64,000 nucleotides of DNA from Phytoseiulus persimilis (GCA_037576195.1 CM075102.1:4650001-4714000); one strand, 5' to 3'. Counted from the stretch's first letter, positions 49,640-62,040 are shown. Numbers and translations: made by a program. The notes: generated from the letters alone by a model not told the origin.

Positions 49640-52600
49640 GTGAGCCTGCGAACGCGGCAGGGCGAAGCTCCGGACTACATTGGCGAATACTGGAAAGCTG
49701 CCCCACGAAACCTAGACAGCGACTTGGCGGAAGACTCTGCTGCGGGATAGAAACACCCACACATCTAACTGTGAAGCGTAAATGGCACCTAGGCTCCCGA
49801 GCAGTCTTAGTCTCATCAGCGGACCGCGGACCTAGGGGCTCATAACCAGCGTGGTGTCTCCCTCCGCACTCGAGCCTCCCTATCACCGAGCCCACGGCTC
49901 CCATCGCGTTGATGAGCATACTCAACAGCAGACTCACTATTTCGGGAAAAGTTTGCGGCATTTTTCCGCAACGCCACTCATATCCACGACCTGCTAGCCA
50001 GATCTCGCGTGGAAATTCGACCGGATGCGAGAGCTTCCGACCGTACCCAGTCCGCCGAACATTGTTCAGATGATCGGCCTCGGCGTTCCCTCCGTTCTCT
50101 ACCTCGCTCTCAGGTTTTCCTTTCTCCCTCTCAATACCCACCCGTTCTCTCTCCACTTATTGTATCTCATCGTCCCCTCTCCCCTTGAAATTTCGTCTCT
50201 CGCATAAAATGGTTTTTCACGGAATTCCAATGAAGTTCACGAACATCGACGTCTGATGAAGCATTTCAGTGAGTGTCAACCGAGTCAGGGATCACATCAT
50301 ATCAGTCTATCGAGAAACTCGTGGATTCACCTGATTCAGCTTCCTATGCAGGTCGGTCCTATCTCGAGGCCGATTGGCAGGTTAAACAGAACGAAGGTCA
50401 CAGACGTCGAAATCATTCCCCGCCGAGATATCATGACCTGCAGGAGAAGGGAGCGGTCAGGATTTTTCCGTCCTATTGAAGCGGAAACTCCACCCGGCTG
50501 TTCAGAAGAGTTTGCGCTATTTTTCACGAGTGCTTCGAACTGGTTAGTAAAGGATCTAGGAGAAAGGAAAAGCATCGGAAAACCCTCGAGGAGATCTTGT
50601 ATCCGTTCCTGTCGGCACGGGAATCGAGCAAGGTTCCGGAATCCAGAGCTCAAAGGCCTTCGGAAACTGTTCGGGCTAGGGGGGAGGGGAACGTCCCGAG
50701 TCAAGCGTGAGATATAGCACGGCGACGAGCTCTGTTACCGGTCCGGAAGGAGCTCACGAGGACGATAATCCCATGAAGGTTTTCAGTGATTCCTCGAAGC
50801 GGAATTCTCTGAGAAATAATTGCAAGCTCCCAGATGCGTCGAAGTGAAGCCCGAGCATGGAACCGCAAAGGCTCTTGGGAGAAACTTGTTTGGCAAGATC
50901 CTGGAAGAGGCCTGCACTCGGTTCCGAGAAGCCAATGCCATCCTCCGCGTCGAAATGTGATATCTGGAGGCAAACCATCGTTCCCGAAACCTCGAGCTCG
51001 ACTCGGCCGGGATTTTCCAAACAGCGCAGCGATCGCTAGAGGAGAAAAACGCCATCACACAAACATTTGACACCCGGAGCAGCGAAGTGCACAATGCAAA
51101 AGTGTGCGAAAGACATGAAGTCGTGTTCAGGCCTACATCTGAGGGTCTGAACTTCAAGTGTCGAGGGCGGATCCCGCCCGCCCGCTCGCTCGTCCGAGCG
51201 GTGAGGCCATCAGTCACTCCCTCGTACTCCTCGTCGTCGTCGTAGCTCGCTGGAGCAAGCGAGCAGGCGGCGGACGAGCACAAGCAGCGAACCCCCGAGC
51301 GAATCCCCTTTCACCGAGCTCGCTGTCGTTCCTGCTGCACCCGAGCCTTCAAAGAACTCCGAGCCAGCTGTCCAATGTCTGACAAGCGCAAAAAAAAATC
51401 AAAGGCGTACCTCGGGCTAATAGTAGAAACATATACTCCTGCTCGTATAGTGCATCCCGTGCACGATGTGCTCGTAGAAAGGATAAGACGAATGCTCGAT
51501 ACCGGCACGGGCCGCTCGAGAGCTCAGAACGCGAGCGCACCGGGTTTGGGAGTCATTAACAGAACTCGGATCGAGCAGCGCTTCTGCTCTCGAATTCGAC
51601 TGGATTCACTGTTTTGGTTGTGTCGCCTTTCAAAGGGTTCGCTCATTCAGAAGAGGTTTCCTTTGGCATTGAAATCTATCGCCGCCGTTCCGTCATCGAG
51701 ATGAATCAAGAAGAGGAGGCGAGGGATGAGACTAAAAGAAAGAAAATGGGAGACGAAGTAGACGGGTGATTTTTTTCTCGGTCCAGTCAGCTGCCGCGGC
51801 GGCTTGCGATGGGCACCAACGGCACCAATAGATCCATTGCCGTGTTCGAAAGAAAGTCGTCCGCTCCGAAAAGAGAGAAGCCAGAAGAGACCAGCAGGAC
51901 GAGCGAGCGACCGACCGACCGGCAGCCGAAGATGAAGAAGGGGAAGGCTGAAGAAATCACTCGCTATCGACGTAAGAGCTCATCAGAAAAACGACCCACG
52001 CTACTGTTTCTTACTACCGTTATAATTGTGTTAATGAACAGCGGACGACAAAATCAAATTACATGCTGCCAGTCCTCCTCTTTCTCGACTGCTGGAATGT
52101 TTCTCAAACACAAGCCGCGCACAAAGCGGAACGACTGAGAGCCAGACGAACGACGGATCCCGAACGTTCGGATGAACCTTGCGCGAAAACTCGAGCTATC
52201 ACCGAGCATCCACGAAGCGCATAGATCGGGCTCTAGGAGTCTCGACCGGGGCCTCAACCTCGAGAGAGAAACAGCGCAAGGTCCAGCTATGCGCTCAACA
52301 GTTGTTGATGATCCAAGTTCGCTCGAATCGGGATCGAAAGCTTTTCGATTCCTGGCATCCCGAACTCTCGATGAAGCAGTTAGATTGTAAAATCATAATT
52401 GGCGTCCCTAGGGAGCCACGAATGAGTCTCCTAGTGAATTGAAGACTCCGAAGTCGCCGGAGGATGCGGAAGATTGGGCCACCCGGGGTTTCTCGGCACT
52501 GCAGAACGGCACAGATGTGCCGAAGGTGAAAAGTTGCGGATCTCGCCGCGAGCGTCCAGAACGAGCTCTCGCGATGCGATGTTGTCTCAAGCCAGGCTCA

Positions 52601-54717
52601 GTGTCAGTCTGTCAAAACTGTTCATCCGAGAGGACCGAGAGGAGTAGGGGGAGGATGCGAGGTTTACAAGGCGGAATCTTGGTTCGCTCTCGGGCGTCTG
52701 ATGAAGTCGCGGAGGTCGACTCGGTAAACAAAAGGTTTAACCAGCTGCGGGATCACAATGGCCCTTGAAATATGGCCTCTTCGGCGGCGAAGCAAACATT
52801 GCCCGCCGACTGGGGTCCCGAAGAAATTCGGCGAGGAGACGAGCGCGTAAGATGACCCTCGGTTTTTCTCTCGATGGATCGGGAAACTAGAAATTAATTG
52901 CTCCCACACAACTGAGCAACTTAATCCGCCAATTACGGAGGGGAGCTAGTCAGTCCTCGACCCCGCGGAACGGACGAAGATAGACTTCGGGAGTACTGTG
53001 GCACGTGCGCCATCGCGGGAAACTCCCACCTCATCCCCTGAGCCGGGTCGGTTTTCGATTTGCTCTTCATTCGGGCAGGAGCTCTCGGAAAATTTTCGAG
53101 GAGTTCCTCGGGAAGACCAAACAAACGTGTGCCAGGAGCCTCAGCTCCCTCGTCCCCGGAACGACAAAACTCCTCATCTCGAACAGAGTTCAGTTCAAGT
53201 GCGCGGACTGCGAACGATTTCGGAAGAAGGAAAAAGAGTTTTCCGTGCGGAATAACCATCAGGCTCAGAAAAATGCAAGCGAAGACAAACTCCATCTAGA
53301 ACGGAGGAGGGAAAAAGTCGGAGCAGAAAGAAGAGCCCTGCGTAAAAGTGCGTGCGTCCTTCTCTCAGTCCGCCCATTCTCGAGCCGCGTCCCTCAACGA
53401 AAAACCTCCTGACGAAGGTTTCGCGGGCGAATTTGCATTTGCTGACCTCAAGCAGCCACCTGTGAAACTTAAAAACATATTGCCTCATTCTCACTCGCGA
53501 GCGTGGTTTGAATCCGACCGCTCGAGGGCGAGCGCATTGAGTTCCCTTTGTGTCGACCCCGGGAGCAAGGCTGCAACTCGCTGTACGCGAAGGCCGACGA
53601 TGAACCTCTTCTTGTTGGATCCTTCCCCTCTTTCCCGACGGCTAGGCCAAGTTTTCCTCGAACTCCCAGTGAGGAAGTGCAAGTCGTTTATTGGGACCAG
53701 TAGCTGAGTCGTTCCGAAACCACTGGTCCTGAAAACTCATTCGCCCTGGAGCTGCTCTCCAAATAATCGGCCCGTTCGCTCAATCGGTCCAATATGATCC
53801 TGTTCTCAGGTCTTTCGAAAGAATGGGTTCCAGTTCAATCGCCAGATCTCACCGAAATGTGCAAAACATCGACAACGCATGTAGACATATGACCCCTTCT
53901 CGCTCGGGCGGAAGTGCGCGGGCAGTCATCGAGATCGAGGCGGACATTCGGATGAGGGCGTGGTTCCCAACCTCGTTGAGGAGCGCGCCATGTTTTTCTA
54001 TTCTGGTTTTAGCACATGCCGTACAGCTTCTCTGTGAGTAACAGTATAGGTCATGCTACACAGAGCACAGTAACTGCGGCTCACTCTTCTCTTCGCGTCT
54101 TTCTTCCCCTGCAATCCAATTGAACGTATCGGTAGAGCGCTAGAGCGATGTTCAGAAGAGAAACACCTGGATCGGACACGAGAATTCAAAGAGTAGCACC
54201 GGCCGAACGCGCAGCCCATCCGGCGAGGGAGGCGACCGAACAAGGGTTGTAAAAAATCGCCAAATGAATATCATTTAGTCCCTCTGCGGTCACACTCGTT
54301 CTCCCCCCGCTTGAAGATGAGCCCAAACCCTTGTGAGCAAACGTTTTTCGGAGACCCCAGAGCGCGAAGCCCTGTCTCCAGCACGCGAGGTGTCTCTTTT
54401 TTTTCTTTCCTGGATGAGCGTATCACTCTCTGTTCCGCACACAGCTCAAATAAGAGCAACTCTCGCGCCGGCGACGTTCGAATCAATGGCGGCTCTCAAG
54501 TTTTCGAGTGTGCATAGAAATCCCTCGAGATCAAATGGCGAGTCGCCACTTGACTCTGAAGTAGTGCTTTCGAGGGCGCATTCAGGAAACCGCACGGCTG
54601 TCATTCTTGCAACGATCCGCTGCTCAGCGCCTGGCGTGAGTGGATGGAGCTACCCGGTACCCGTCTACGAGAAACCTTGAGCGCTGGACGCGAGAGGTAC
54701 GCTGCATGGACTGACGG
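49640..54717. other. no supported gene
   Basis: Five kilobases with many short, mirrored open frames (for example 50,256-50,717 plus against 50,336-50,704 minus). No splice-bounded exon stands out, and no notable repeat was seen. Confidence 0.42.
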
Positions 54718-55113
54718 ATGTTTGGGCCGGAGCGGCGAACGAGCTTTGCTTCGACGAACAGCGCCATCAAGCCCGATATCATACCGGAGGTCGAACGGGT
54801 TTCTCAACCGTCCACCGTTGAGGTTTCGGACGAAGTCCGGACACTCACGGCTTCGTCCGAAACCTCAACAAGTCGTTCGGTCAACCAGATCGCACCCAAG
54901 TGGTGCATATCCTCGGGCCCGGAGTGGGCTCGAGTCGGAGAATCTGGACTTGTTGGCCAAGGGGAACGCTTTCGAGCAAAATTGCGGCCTCAAACATCCA
55001 CGAGCATGAATTCCGTGATTCAGTGGTGGGAGAGGAACTTCCCTCGAATGGTCCCGTTATTCCGGCTTTGTTGCGCTCGTGCTCATTGTTGTGCTCGTTG
55101 GACACTTTCATAG
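54718..55113 (+). CDS. candidate ORF with embedded hairpin, unknown product
   Basis: An ATG opens 131 codons to a stop at 55,113. The first 60 or so codons are the most coding-like: third positions are about 66 percent G+C, first positions about 60 percent purine, and the peptide is ordinary (for example STNSAIKPDIIPEVERV). It may end at a splice site rather than the stop. GT at 54,900 is one option, though weak. A perfect 19-bp hairpin (54,817-54,869) falls inside it. A second plus frame is also open across the region. No family recognised. Confidence 0.27.
   Translation: MFGPERRTSFASTNSAIKPDIIPEVERVSQPSTVEVSDEVRTLTASSETSTSRSVNQIAPKWCISSGPEWARVGESGLVGQGERFRAKLRPQTSTSMNSVIQWWERNFPRMVPLFRLCCARAHCCARWTLS
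54817..54869. repeat. perfect 19-bp hairpin with 15-base loop
   Basis: GTTGAGGTTTCGGACGAAG (54,817-54,835) and its exact reverse complement (54,851-54,869) flank a 15-base loop. A perfect match of this length so close together is not expected by chance in 64 kb. The stem is shorter and more perfect than a typical microRNA precursor stem, so a recent inverted duplication or a structured RNA are both possible. Confidence 0.9.
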
Positions 55114-55920
55114 GCATGGTATAAATGAAGTCCAGTTGTAGCAGCTGACACGGTTCCGACCGAACCTTGTCGAGTACTGTGCGGCGTCATGGCTGTGCTG
55201 CATTCGGCCACGGGTACATCGTTTTGAGCAGCGTACATTAGACCGCGCTCGATGGTCGCCCCTTCGAGCCCGTCACGTTGGAGGAATTAACTGGAGCTCT
55301 GTATGCATGGTTGCTCACGACCCGATTGCGTTGCGACACCGCGGTGTATAGTACTAATACGTACGCTCGGTGGAAAGCCCTTTAAAACGAGTTACGGGAA
55401 CTGTTGGCGTTGTCGTTTGTCTCGCAGCGTTCTCTTCTCGTAAATCGCCGCTAGCCGTCGACGTGCAATGCAGGTCGGAACACGCGTGGCGTTGAACCGG
55501 CGAGGCGGATGCCGTTCGCAAGAACTCGACCCCGGTCGATCAGTCGGTGGAAATCGCGCTCTCGACCCGCAGAAACAAAATCGGGGAGGCCCCGACAAAG
55601 AGAGAAAAAAACATTCCAGTATGAAGAAACGCGACGAAATCCAATCTGGTTCCGTTGTTCGAAAATCTTGAGATCTCGCCCTTGCGCAAGTTTCATTCGT
55701 TTGTTCTATCGCCCGCTCGCTCGTCAGTTGGCTCGGCTGGCTCGCAGGCCGGTGGTATCTCGACGCTGCCATCGTCTGGAGAATTTTTGTTGTTGCATTG
55801 TGTGTTCTCGGCGACCCCGTGAGGTCCTGAATAGACATTGATTAGCTTTCTGGTTCCCAAGCAGGGGAGTGAGTGAATTCGTAACCCAATCTGGTTCGCT
55901 CGGCCCAGCCAGCCAGTTGA
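55114..55920. other. no supported gene
   Basis: Short mirrored frames only. A TATAAAT near 55,123 has no clear downstream gene start at the expected distance. Confidence 0.42.
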
Positions 55921-56376
55921 ATGACGCGCAGACTCCGAGCGACTGGTACTTTGTTAAACGGAAATACCAACAACAATCGCCCGCTCGGTTCGATCGTACA
56001 ATACAAGTCGGAGAGGCGGGCGAGTCTGCCTCCCGAGCGAAGCGAAACAGTCAGCGGCGGCCGCTCTCGCTTCGACTGGTACGGCCGTCTCGGTGCGCTA
56101 TCGGCGCGAACCCTTCGCCACGGGCTGCCACCGACGACTACCGACCGCCAGCAGGTCGAGCATGCAGCCTCCAAGATGAAGAAGGGGCTCCTCACAGCTG
56201 GGAGAGGGGAAGGCGTGACGTCACAGCCTTCCCTCTCGCAGCTCGAAGCTCCCTTAGAACGAACACAGAACCGCTTCAGATCGAATGAAGCCGTGGAGCA
56301 GGAGAGCCGACGCTCCGTTTCTCGGATTAAACAAAGTGTGTGTGTGTGCTCCTTTACGGTGCGGAATTTGTGCTGA
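55921..56376 (+). CDS. 151-residue open frame, unknown product
   Basis: An ATG opens 151 codons to a TGA at 56,374. Third positions are about 64 percent G+C. The peptide is polar, with an Asn-rich start (GNTNNNRPL) and a charged C-terminal third (QLEAPLERTQNRFRSNEAVEQ). A GT after ATTAAACAAA (near 56,336) could be a donor. Another plus frame (55,869-56,288) also reads well, so the right frame is uncertain. It lies 226 bases upstream of the candidate start at 56,602, so it could be part of the same transcript (long leader) or a separate gene. Confidence 0.22.
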   Translation: MTRRLRATGTLLNGNTNNNRPLGSIVQYKSERRASLPPERSETVSGGRSRFDWYGRLGALSARTLRHGLPPTTTDRQQVEHAASKMKKGLLTAGRGEGVTSQPSLSQLEAPLERTQNRFRSNEAVEQESRRSVSRIKQSVCVCSFTVRNLC

Positions 56377-56601
56377 CTGCGTCCGAGCTGGATGAGAACT
56401 CAGTCAGCACCTCTAGTTGTTGTCGGCAAGATGTGGCACATCGCCCGGCCCAATGAAAATCTAGTGTTCCTTCTGTTCGTTTAGTGCTGGATCCGTTGAA
56501 CTGACAGTCAGTGGTGGAGGTAGTTGGTCGTCGTCGTCGTGGCTGACACTACTACTAATCGCTGACGGTGGATTATCCCGCTCGGCGTGGTGACCGGTGA
56601 T

Positions 56602-56757
56602 ATGGCCGTCAAGTCGAGCTCGATGGTTCTCTTCGATCCCGACAGCCAAAGGGATGCAAACATGGATACTCAATACAACACCTCGACTCAGACCAAAGGA
56701 TATCTGCAGAACTTCTACCATTACCCCGACATCGGAACCACCAAGTTACCGCCGCAG
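56602..56757 (+). CDS. candidate first coding exon, unknown product
   Basis: An ATG opens 52 codons that end exactly at CAG followed by GTCAGT, a good donor, in phase 0. Third positions are about 71 percent G+C, clearly above the surroundings. The peptide (starting MAVKSSSMVLFDPDSQRDAN and ending in YPDIGTTKLPPQ) has a natural composition. Together these make it one of the best single-exon calls in the window. The 120 bases upstream read as a 5' leader. The best downstream partner is the exon at 57,488, which needs phase 0. I do not recognise the family, and a regulatory protein with a disordered N-terminus is only a guess. Confidence 0.45.
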
Positions 56758-57487
56758 GTCAGTGTGTTTCCCTCTTCGGTATTGTGTTCCGCCCGCGGTT
56801 GCCGCATGCTTTGTATTTCGCGCACAGGAGAGGGAACTGCATCATCGCGAGCCGGGGCCGTCACCGTTGCCGCGGCTCCCGCTGCCCAACGCCGCGCCGT
56901 CTGACCCATAACAAGAGAGAACCGCCAACGGGTTGGATGAGGTTCCCGAAATGAGGGGGCGCAGGCAGTTCGGGGGCCGGAACGCAGGTCCCAGGATTGA
57001 GCGTGTTCTGCAGAAGCCCCTACTTGTTAGCGTGAGCCGGGTCCCGAGAGCGGGAGCCTCGCGCGAATGTGACGCGGGTAATGAATGCACGACAGTCGAA
57101 TCTCGCTCCGTGCACTCGTCGTGCACATTCCGCTCCTCTTCAGGAGTATGGAGCCGTGTTCGGCGTTGTGCTTCCTCCGCGTAAACGTGACGTCCGACCG
57201 TGTGCGCCGGCGATGATGAACTGAGAACATGTGGGCGTTCGAGGGGTACCCGCGAAAAGAAAGCACATGTTCGCTCCTTTCGATACTTCTTTTTCCCGAT
57301 GATTCGTAGTCGTCGTGGTGTGTCGGCCGTCGTCGAGAGCTGTTTTCGGGCTCACCTGTGTCTACATTCTAGAAATCGCTGTTTGCCGGGTGCCCCTCCG
57401 GACCGCGCTCCACCGTTCTTTTTCTCCGGATTCCCAATTTCGAGCGGCGCGCTCGATTTGCTCGGCGAGCCTTGCGCTTGATACCAG
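56758..57487 (+). other. putative intron between 56,602 and 57,488 exons
   Basis: If the two flanking exons belong together, this is a 730-base intron starting GTCAGT and ending GATACCAG. It contains the 25-base segment (57,064-57,088) that resembles part of the exon at 49,546, inside an open frame of its own. Confidence 0.25.
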
Positions 57488-57745
57488 CGGACTCCGTTCT
57501 ATCATCAAGCAAATATCGGCTGCGATCGAGACGATTTGTTGCCCGGTCGAGCCCACGATAAGGAACGACTGGACAGCGTCGTCACTCTGCCGCGAGGAAA
57601 AATCCGTTACGTAGCAGTCGGGCGGGCGAGCGGACGAAAGAATCAGAAGATGGAGCAGACTGCAAAGAAAAAGCACGAAGTTGGAGATAAAGCCCAGTTG
57701 CCGTATCAGTTGCCGCTGCTGTCACCACACCCAGAGAGTAATTAG
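57488..57745 (+). CDS. candidate terminal exon of the 56.6 kb gene
   Basis: After the acceptor GATACCAG the phase-0 frame runs 85 codons to a TAG at 57,743-57,745. The peptide begins RTPFYHQANIGCDRDDLLPG, has a basic middle (GRKNQKMEQTAKKKHE) and ends LPLLSPHPESN. Phase 0 matches the donor at 56,757, giving a 137-residue product. A rival minus-strand reading covers 57,362-57,660 and has a stronger acceptor (TTTTTCTTTGCAG). The two exclude each other as far as coding goes. Family unknown. Confidence 0.3.
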   Translation, partial: RTPFYHQANIGCDRDDLLPGRAHDKERLDSVVTLPRGKIRYVAVGRASGRKNQKMEQTAKKKHEVGDKAQLPYQLPLLSPHPESN

Positions 57746-60700
57746 TGGCAGCAACTTGAGGAGGTCACGCATACCCAGGGTAGGTGTATGCATTTGCCTC
57801 CCCGCCGATCGATCTCTGTTACCGACGCCGCACGCGAAACCTCACCGACTGGGGCTCGTTGCGCGGAAGCAAAGCGAACAGTGACCGCAGCGTCCGGATA
57901 CAAGCGGTCTATCACGTTCCGAGGAAGGCTTTCCGGTCCTGACCGAATCGGTCCTGTGCGAACGAACGGATTCCACCGGAACGATCCATTCGATAGTTCA
58001 AACCCTGGTGGAGACAAGACACGGTGGCTCGGATGAGTGAGTGAAGCAAGTGGGGCTACAGTGTAATGTGCGCTTATGGCTCCCATAAGGGCCATATGCG
58101 GACGACTCTTGATGTGCAGATGCTGCTGCGCTTGCTGGGATTTTTCTCGTCGTGGTTTGAACAAGTATAAGATGTACAAGTGTGCAGACAGAGAAATCGG
58201 CGTGCGAGTGAGTGAGCGAGCGATAGGGCCGTGAGTCACACTCATGTCAGATCCGATGTTTGCTAGATCCCAGTTCGGCATAGCCGACGCACTTATTGAA
58301 AAGATCGCTTCTGATGCTGCGCGGGGAAAATTCTCCAGGAGATAAGTTATCCGATAGCCTCTCGAGTGAGTGTTTGACCACTTCGCGCGGGCTAGGGACG
58401 GAGATTACGACGGAGCGAGCGACAGAGCTTTGTTAGTGGCTGGCATGAGTCAGCGGACACTTCAAACTGCTCGAGTTTATGGAGCAAATCGTTGATTTTT
58501 CGTCAGGACAGATCTCTGCCTCTGAGTTCGCCTCTTTGCCCCTCGCACTCCCTGCTTCCTTTGTTGGGTCGAGTGTGGACTTGCGTTCGCGGTGTATTCT
58601 CGTTCTTGGGTTTGATACGCACCTCTGCAGTCAAGCTCGGTTCCGAGGAAATTCCTATACTCGGTCCACTGACAGAGTGGGAGCGGAGGGAACGAGTTTT
58701 GAAGATGCGCTCGAGCAGCCAAAGACTGGAACCCGGAGGAAATGGCTAGGCCATCGGAGACCGGGACCCTGAGATAGCGATACCGGCACAGAGATTCCAT
58801 AACTACGCTGCTACACAATTTAAAATTCACCCCCACGCACCAAATCTCCAGAGCGTAAAATTCGATTGTATAGTAGCTACAAACTTAGAGCACCGTTACA
58901 TTCTCGAGCAAACAGGGTTGGGGGAGGAGAATGGTTGAGCTGGTAACAGCGTGAAATTGCTCCTGCCGCCAAACACGCGAGACGACTGGTGCTTGTCTGG
59001 GAAAGCATTATGTGTCCTGTATCCTGGGGAAAATTGCTTCAGGAGAATCGTCATCGCCGCTCCAACCAACGATGCGATTGCTCGCTGGGTGAACTACGAG
59101 GAGCCATGGTTCGAAGCCGTTTCGGACGAGAAGGGCTCGACCCCTGCTGAACGGATCGGTAGACGAACGCTCGTCGGAGGCACGATTGAAGAGAAAAGGA
59201 GATCTCTTAATACGAGTAAAGCGTTTTTGCTTAATTTCCGCTCAGTCGCCACTGCCATTGTCAAGTGAATGAAGGGAAAACTGGCTCAAGCGGTCAGGGT
59301 AGCGTTTTATTGATCGTCTCTCTCGGCGTGCTCTTTTGTGTGCAGCTAAGCTTGCTTGTTCGTCACTCGAACAAGAAGACAATACCTAAATGACTGTGCC
59401 ATGCCTTTTTTTCTCTCCACATTCTCATCCTTTTCCGCTCAATGTACCCGATTCGTCAGCGAGCCGGGCAGACGGACCTTCCACCGTTGAACTTTCGTTC
59501 ATTTTATGTTTTTTCTTCGCTTCAACCTTGATTAAGCCTCGCATTCCACGCGCTGGAAAATATTCCGCCGGGAAACGGACCGAGGCTGTTGAGGAGCTCG
59601 CCCTTGGAGGTAGTCGGGATTACGCTCCAGTTCGACTGGCAGAGATTATGTTCTTCCTTCTCAGAACCTCCGACCCGCGTAACTACTGTCTGGCCTCATG
59701 GATTAATGCGGGCAGAGGCTCGGATGTGAGAGCTGGAATTGAATTTCGGCTTCACCTTGGTTTGTCCAGTTTTCTATTTGTGTGCATTCATGGCAAAACC
59801 ATGCTCGTCGTCATCTTCGCTGCGTGGCCGATGTGATCACTGTTGCGTGCGTTCATTTCTTTGCTCAATTTGGTTTTGTGCGTGCGTCCACCGTCAGCCG
59901 GCCGGCCGGCCGACCGACCGACCGGCCTGCCGGAGAGCCAGTCACTCACCCGACGGCCACCAGAGCGACTATGGTCAAGCAACTATCGAGCTTGTGGTAA
60001 TGTTCTCTTTGTTATATTTTGTCAAACTTGTCGTACGCTCGCACGCACGGATTTGTAACCTGTGCTTTTGTTTTTCAATGTCGGCTCATGCTATAATTTC
60101 GCGCGGCTCAAACAGGAACCTGACCCAGCCTTGTTCAATGTGCGCGTCGCGGAACCCGGTTTTGATGTGCCCCACACGGATGAATGTTCTCCACGACTTA
60201 TCCCTGTCGAAACGATCCACTTGATCCACTCCGAGCGCGTCGCCGACCACGGAGGGAAACGGGACTGACCGAGTCGAAAAAAGAACAAAAACGGAAAAGG
60301 TCAAGTGGTGCGGACGCGGGAACCTTGGACGGCCTCAGCTCCTCTCGGCTCGAGTGTCTGCGGCGGAGTCTGAAATGATTGATTCCAGAACGACGCTTCA
60401 AACGTTGAACATGTGAGCCGGCATCTCGAGTGCCCCATGGTGTTCCGAGGGTTTTTTCGGAGTAAAGGTGGAAGCCTTGGCACCGGCGAGAACAGCAAAT
60501 TTCGAATGTACGAGGAATGTCGTCGCCAAGCCTCTAGGTGATGGCGGTGGACCTCGAGCTGGCCGCCTAGCCGAGTTTCTTGACTGCCAGACCCGCTGGC
60601 TGGCTGGCTGACTGAATGACTGCCTGGCTGGACGGATGGATGGGTGGTAGCTCGCTCGCTGGCTCGGTCGGTGAGCTTGGAGAGGACAGATTTGAAATGC

Positions 60701-62040
60701 AGATTTTCTTCGCGGATTTTTGCTTCTCCAGGCGGCTGAACGGGGGCCTGGCTGACGACGAAAACCCGAAGTCCGAATGAATTTAGCAGCACCTTGAAGG
60801 GCTGTACCGTTGTTGGCTCCCGACTTTTTGCCGCTTGGTTGGCCGGACGACGGCGGCAGCGGCGGCGGCGTCTCGTTGTACGCTATGTGTTCAGCTCGTT
60901 CGGTCCGATGGCTGTCAGCGGCATCTCGCTGTTAACCCCAATATGAAGGAGGCTAAAGCGGGTCGCGTGTGCGGACTGCGGTTTTAATTGAGCTGGGTAC
61001 ATCGTGCGGCAACGGTTTGAGCGCGCGGACACAAGACAGACTCAAGCTCCGGCGGAGGAGCTCGTGTCGAGCGGAAAACGCGACCTCGGGAGCAAGAGCG
61101 GAGAAAAACGACGATCCTCTTTCGTCTCCTCGCCCTCCAGAGGGTTTTCGGAATCAACAACATGTGTGCGAGTCATCCTCATCAACGACAAGCGCTTTCC
61201 AGAGCTGGCCGTTCGGGAACGAGAGGAAACAATCCAGAGACACGAGTTTATGCGGCCATAAACACGTTTGTCACGGTGTCATCGGAAACCTCTCGATTTG
61301 TTCCCAGCCCGAAGAGTCGCTTTCGGCGACGACACTATCGAAATCGGCGTCAGAAGCGCCGTTATCGAGTTTTACTGCCCAGCACAAGCCGAAGCAGAGG
61401 GAAGATTTCCCTCTCCTCCTAGAATTAATTCCATGTCGTTCATTATTTGCACACTCACACGAGCGATCGACAGATTGCCAGACGGACGGATAGATAGACA
61501 ATGAGACATCCTCGGCCGCCGTTCGTATCTGCCAAATGATGCAGACCACACAACGGGCCTGAACACTAACATCCGTTAGATTCCGTGTCGACGAATTCAT
61601 GCGGGCGTTCGGAGTGTCTCTCCCGGGTCCGCCGTCGGTCCGTCCGTCTTTCTGAAAGCGTGAGATCCTTCAACTCTTCTTTTCTATTTCGTTTGCGGCT
61701 GCCGCCACCACCGCTAACAATTTACTACGGAGGCATGGGCAAACAGTCCGAAACAAAGAACCCGTATCCCAGCTAACGACCGACGATTCGGCGACCACGC
61801 GATCACGCTTTAATACGTAGTAGTATCGCTGCCGATAGTTGCTTGACTAGACGCTCCGCTGACTGACTGACTGACTGGCGGTCCCGACCCGATGGCCACC
61901 TGATCCATTATACCTTCATCAGCTCATAGGTCAACGCTGAATGCTTGGACCGGGCATCGCAGTACCCACGAGCGGCTGCTGAAACTGATGTAGGCTAGAT
62001 TCATGGATCCGAGTCATGCAGTCCCGGGCCCAGCCGATGT
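57746..62040. other. no supported gene; tetranucleotide repeats
   Basis: Mirrored short frames throughout. Simple repeats include GCCG/GACC units at 59,898-59,926, degenerate GGCT/GACT/GGAT units at about 60,590-60,655, and GACT units at about 61,858-61,877. A 105-codon plus frame at 58,951 lacks an ATG. Confidence 0.42.
59898..59926. repeat. GCCG / GACC tetranucleotide repeat
   Basis: Three to four GCCG units pass directly into GACC units. Related GACT and GGCT arrays recur at 12,771, 60,590 and 61,858. Confidence 0.85.

Noticed and set aside
57362..57660. Minus-strand exon reading with strong acceptor
   Set aside because: Not listed as a feature because the plus-strand phase-0 exon overlaps it and fits a neighbouring exon. 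Kept as a finding because I cannot exclude it.
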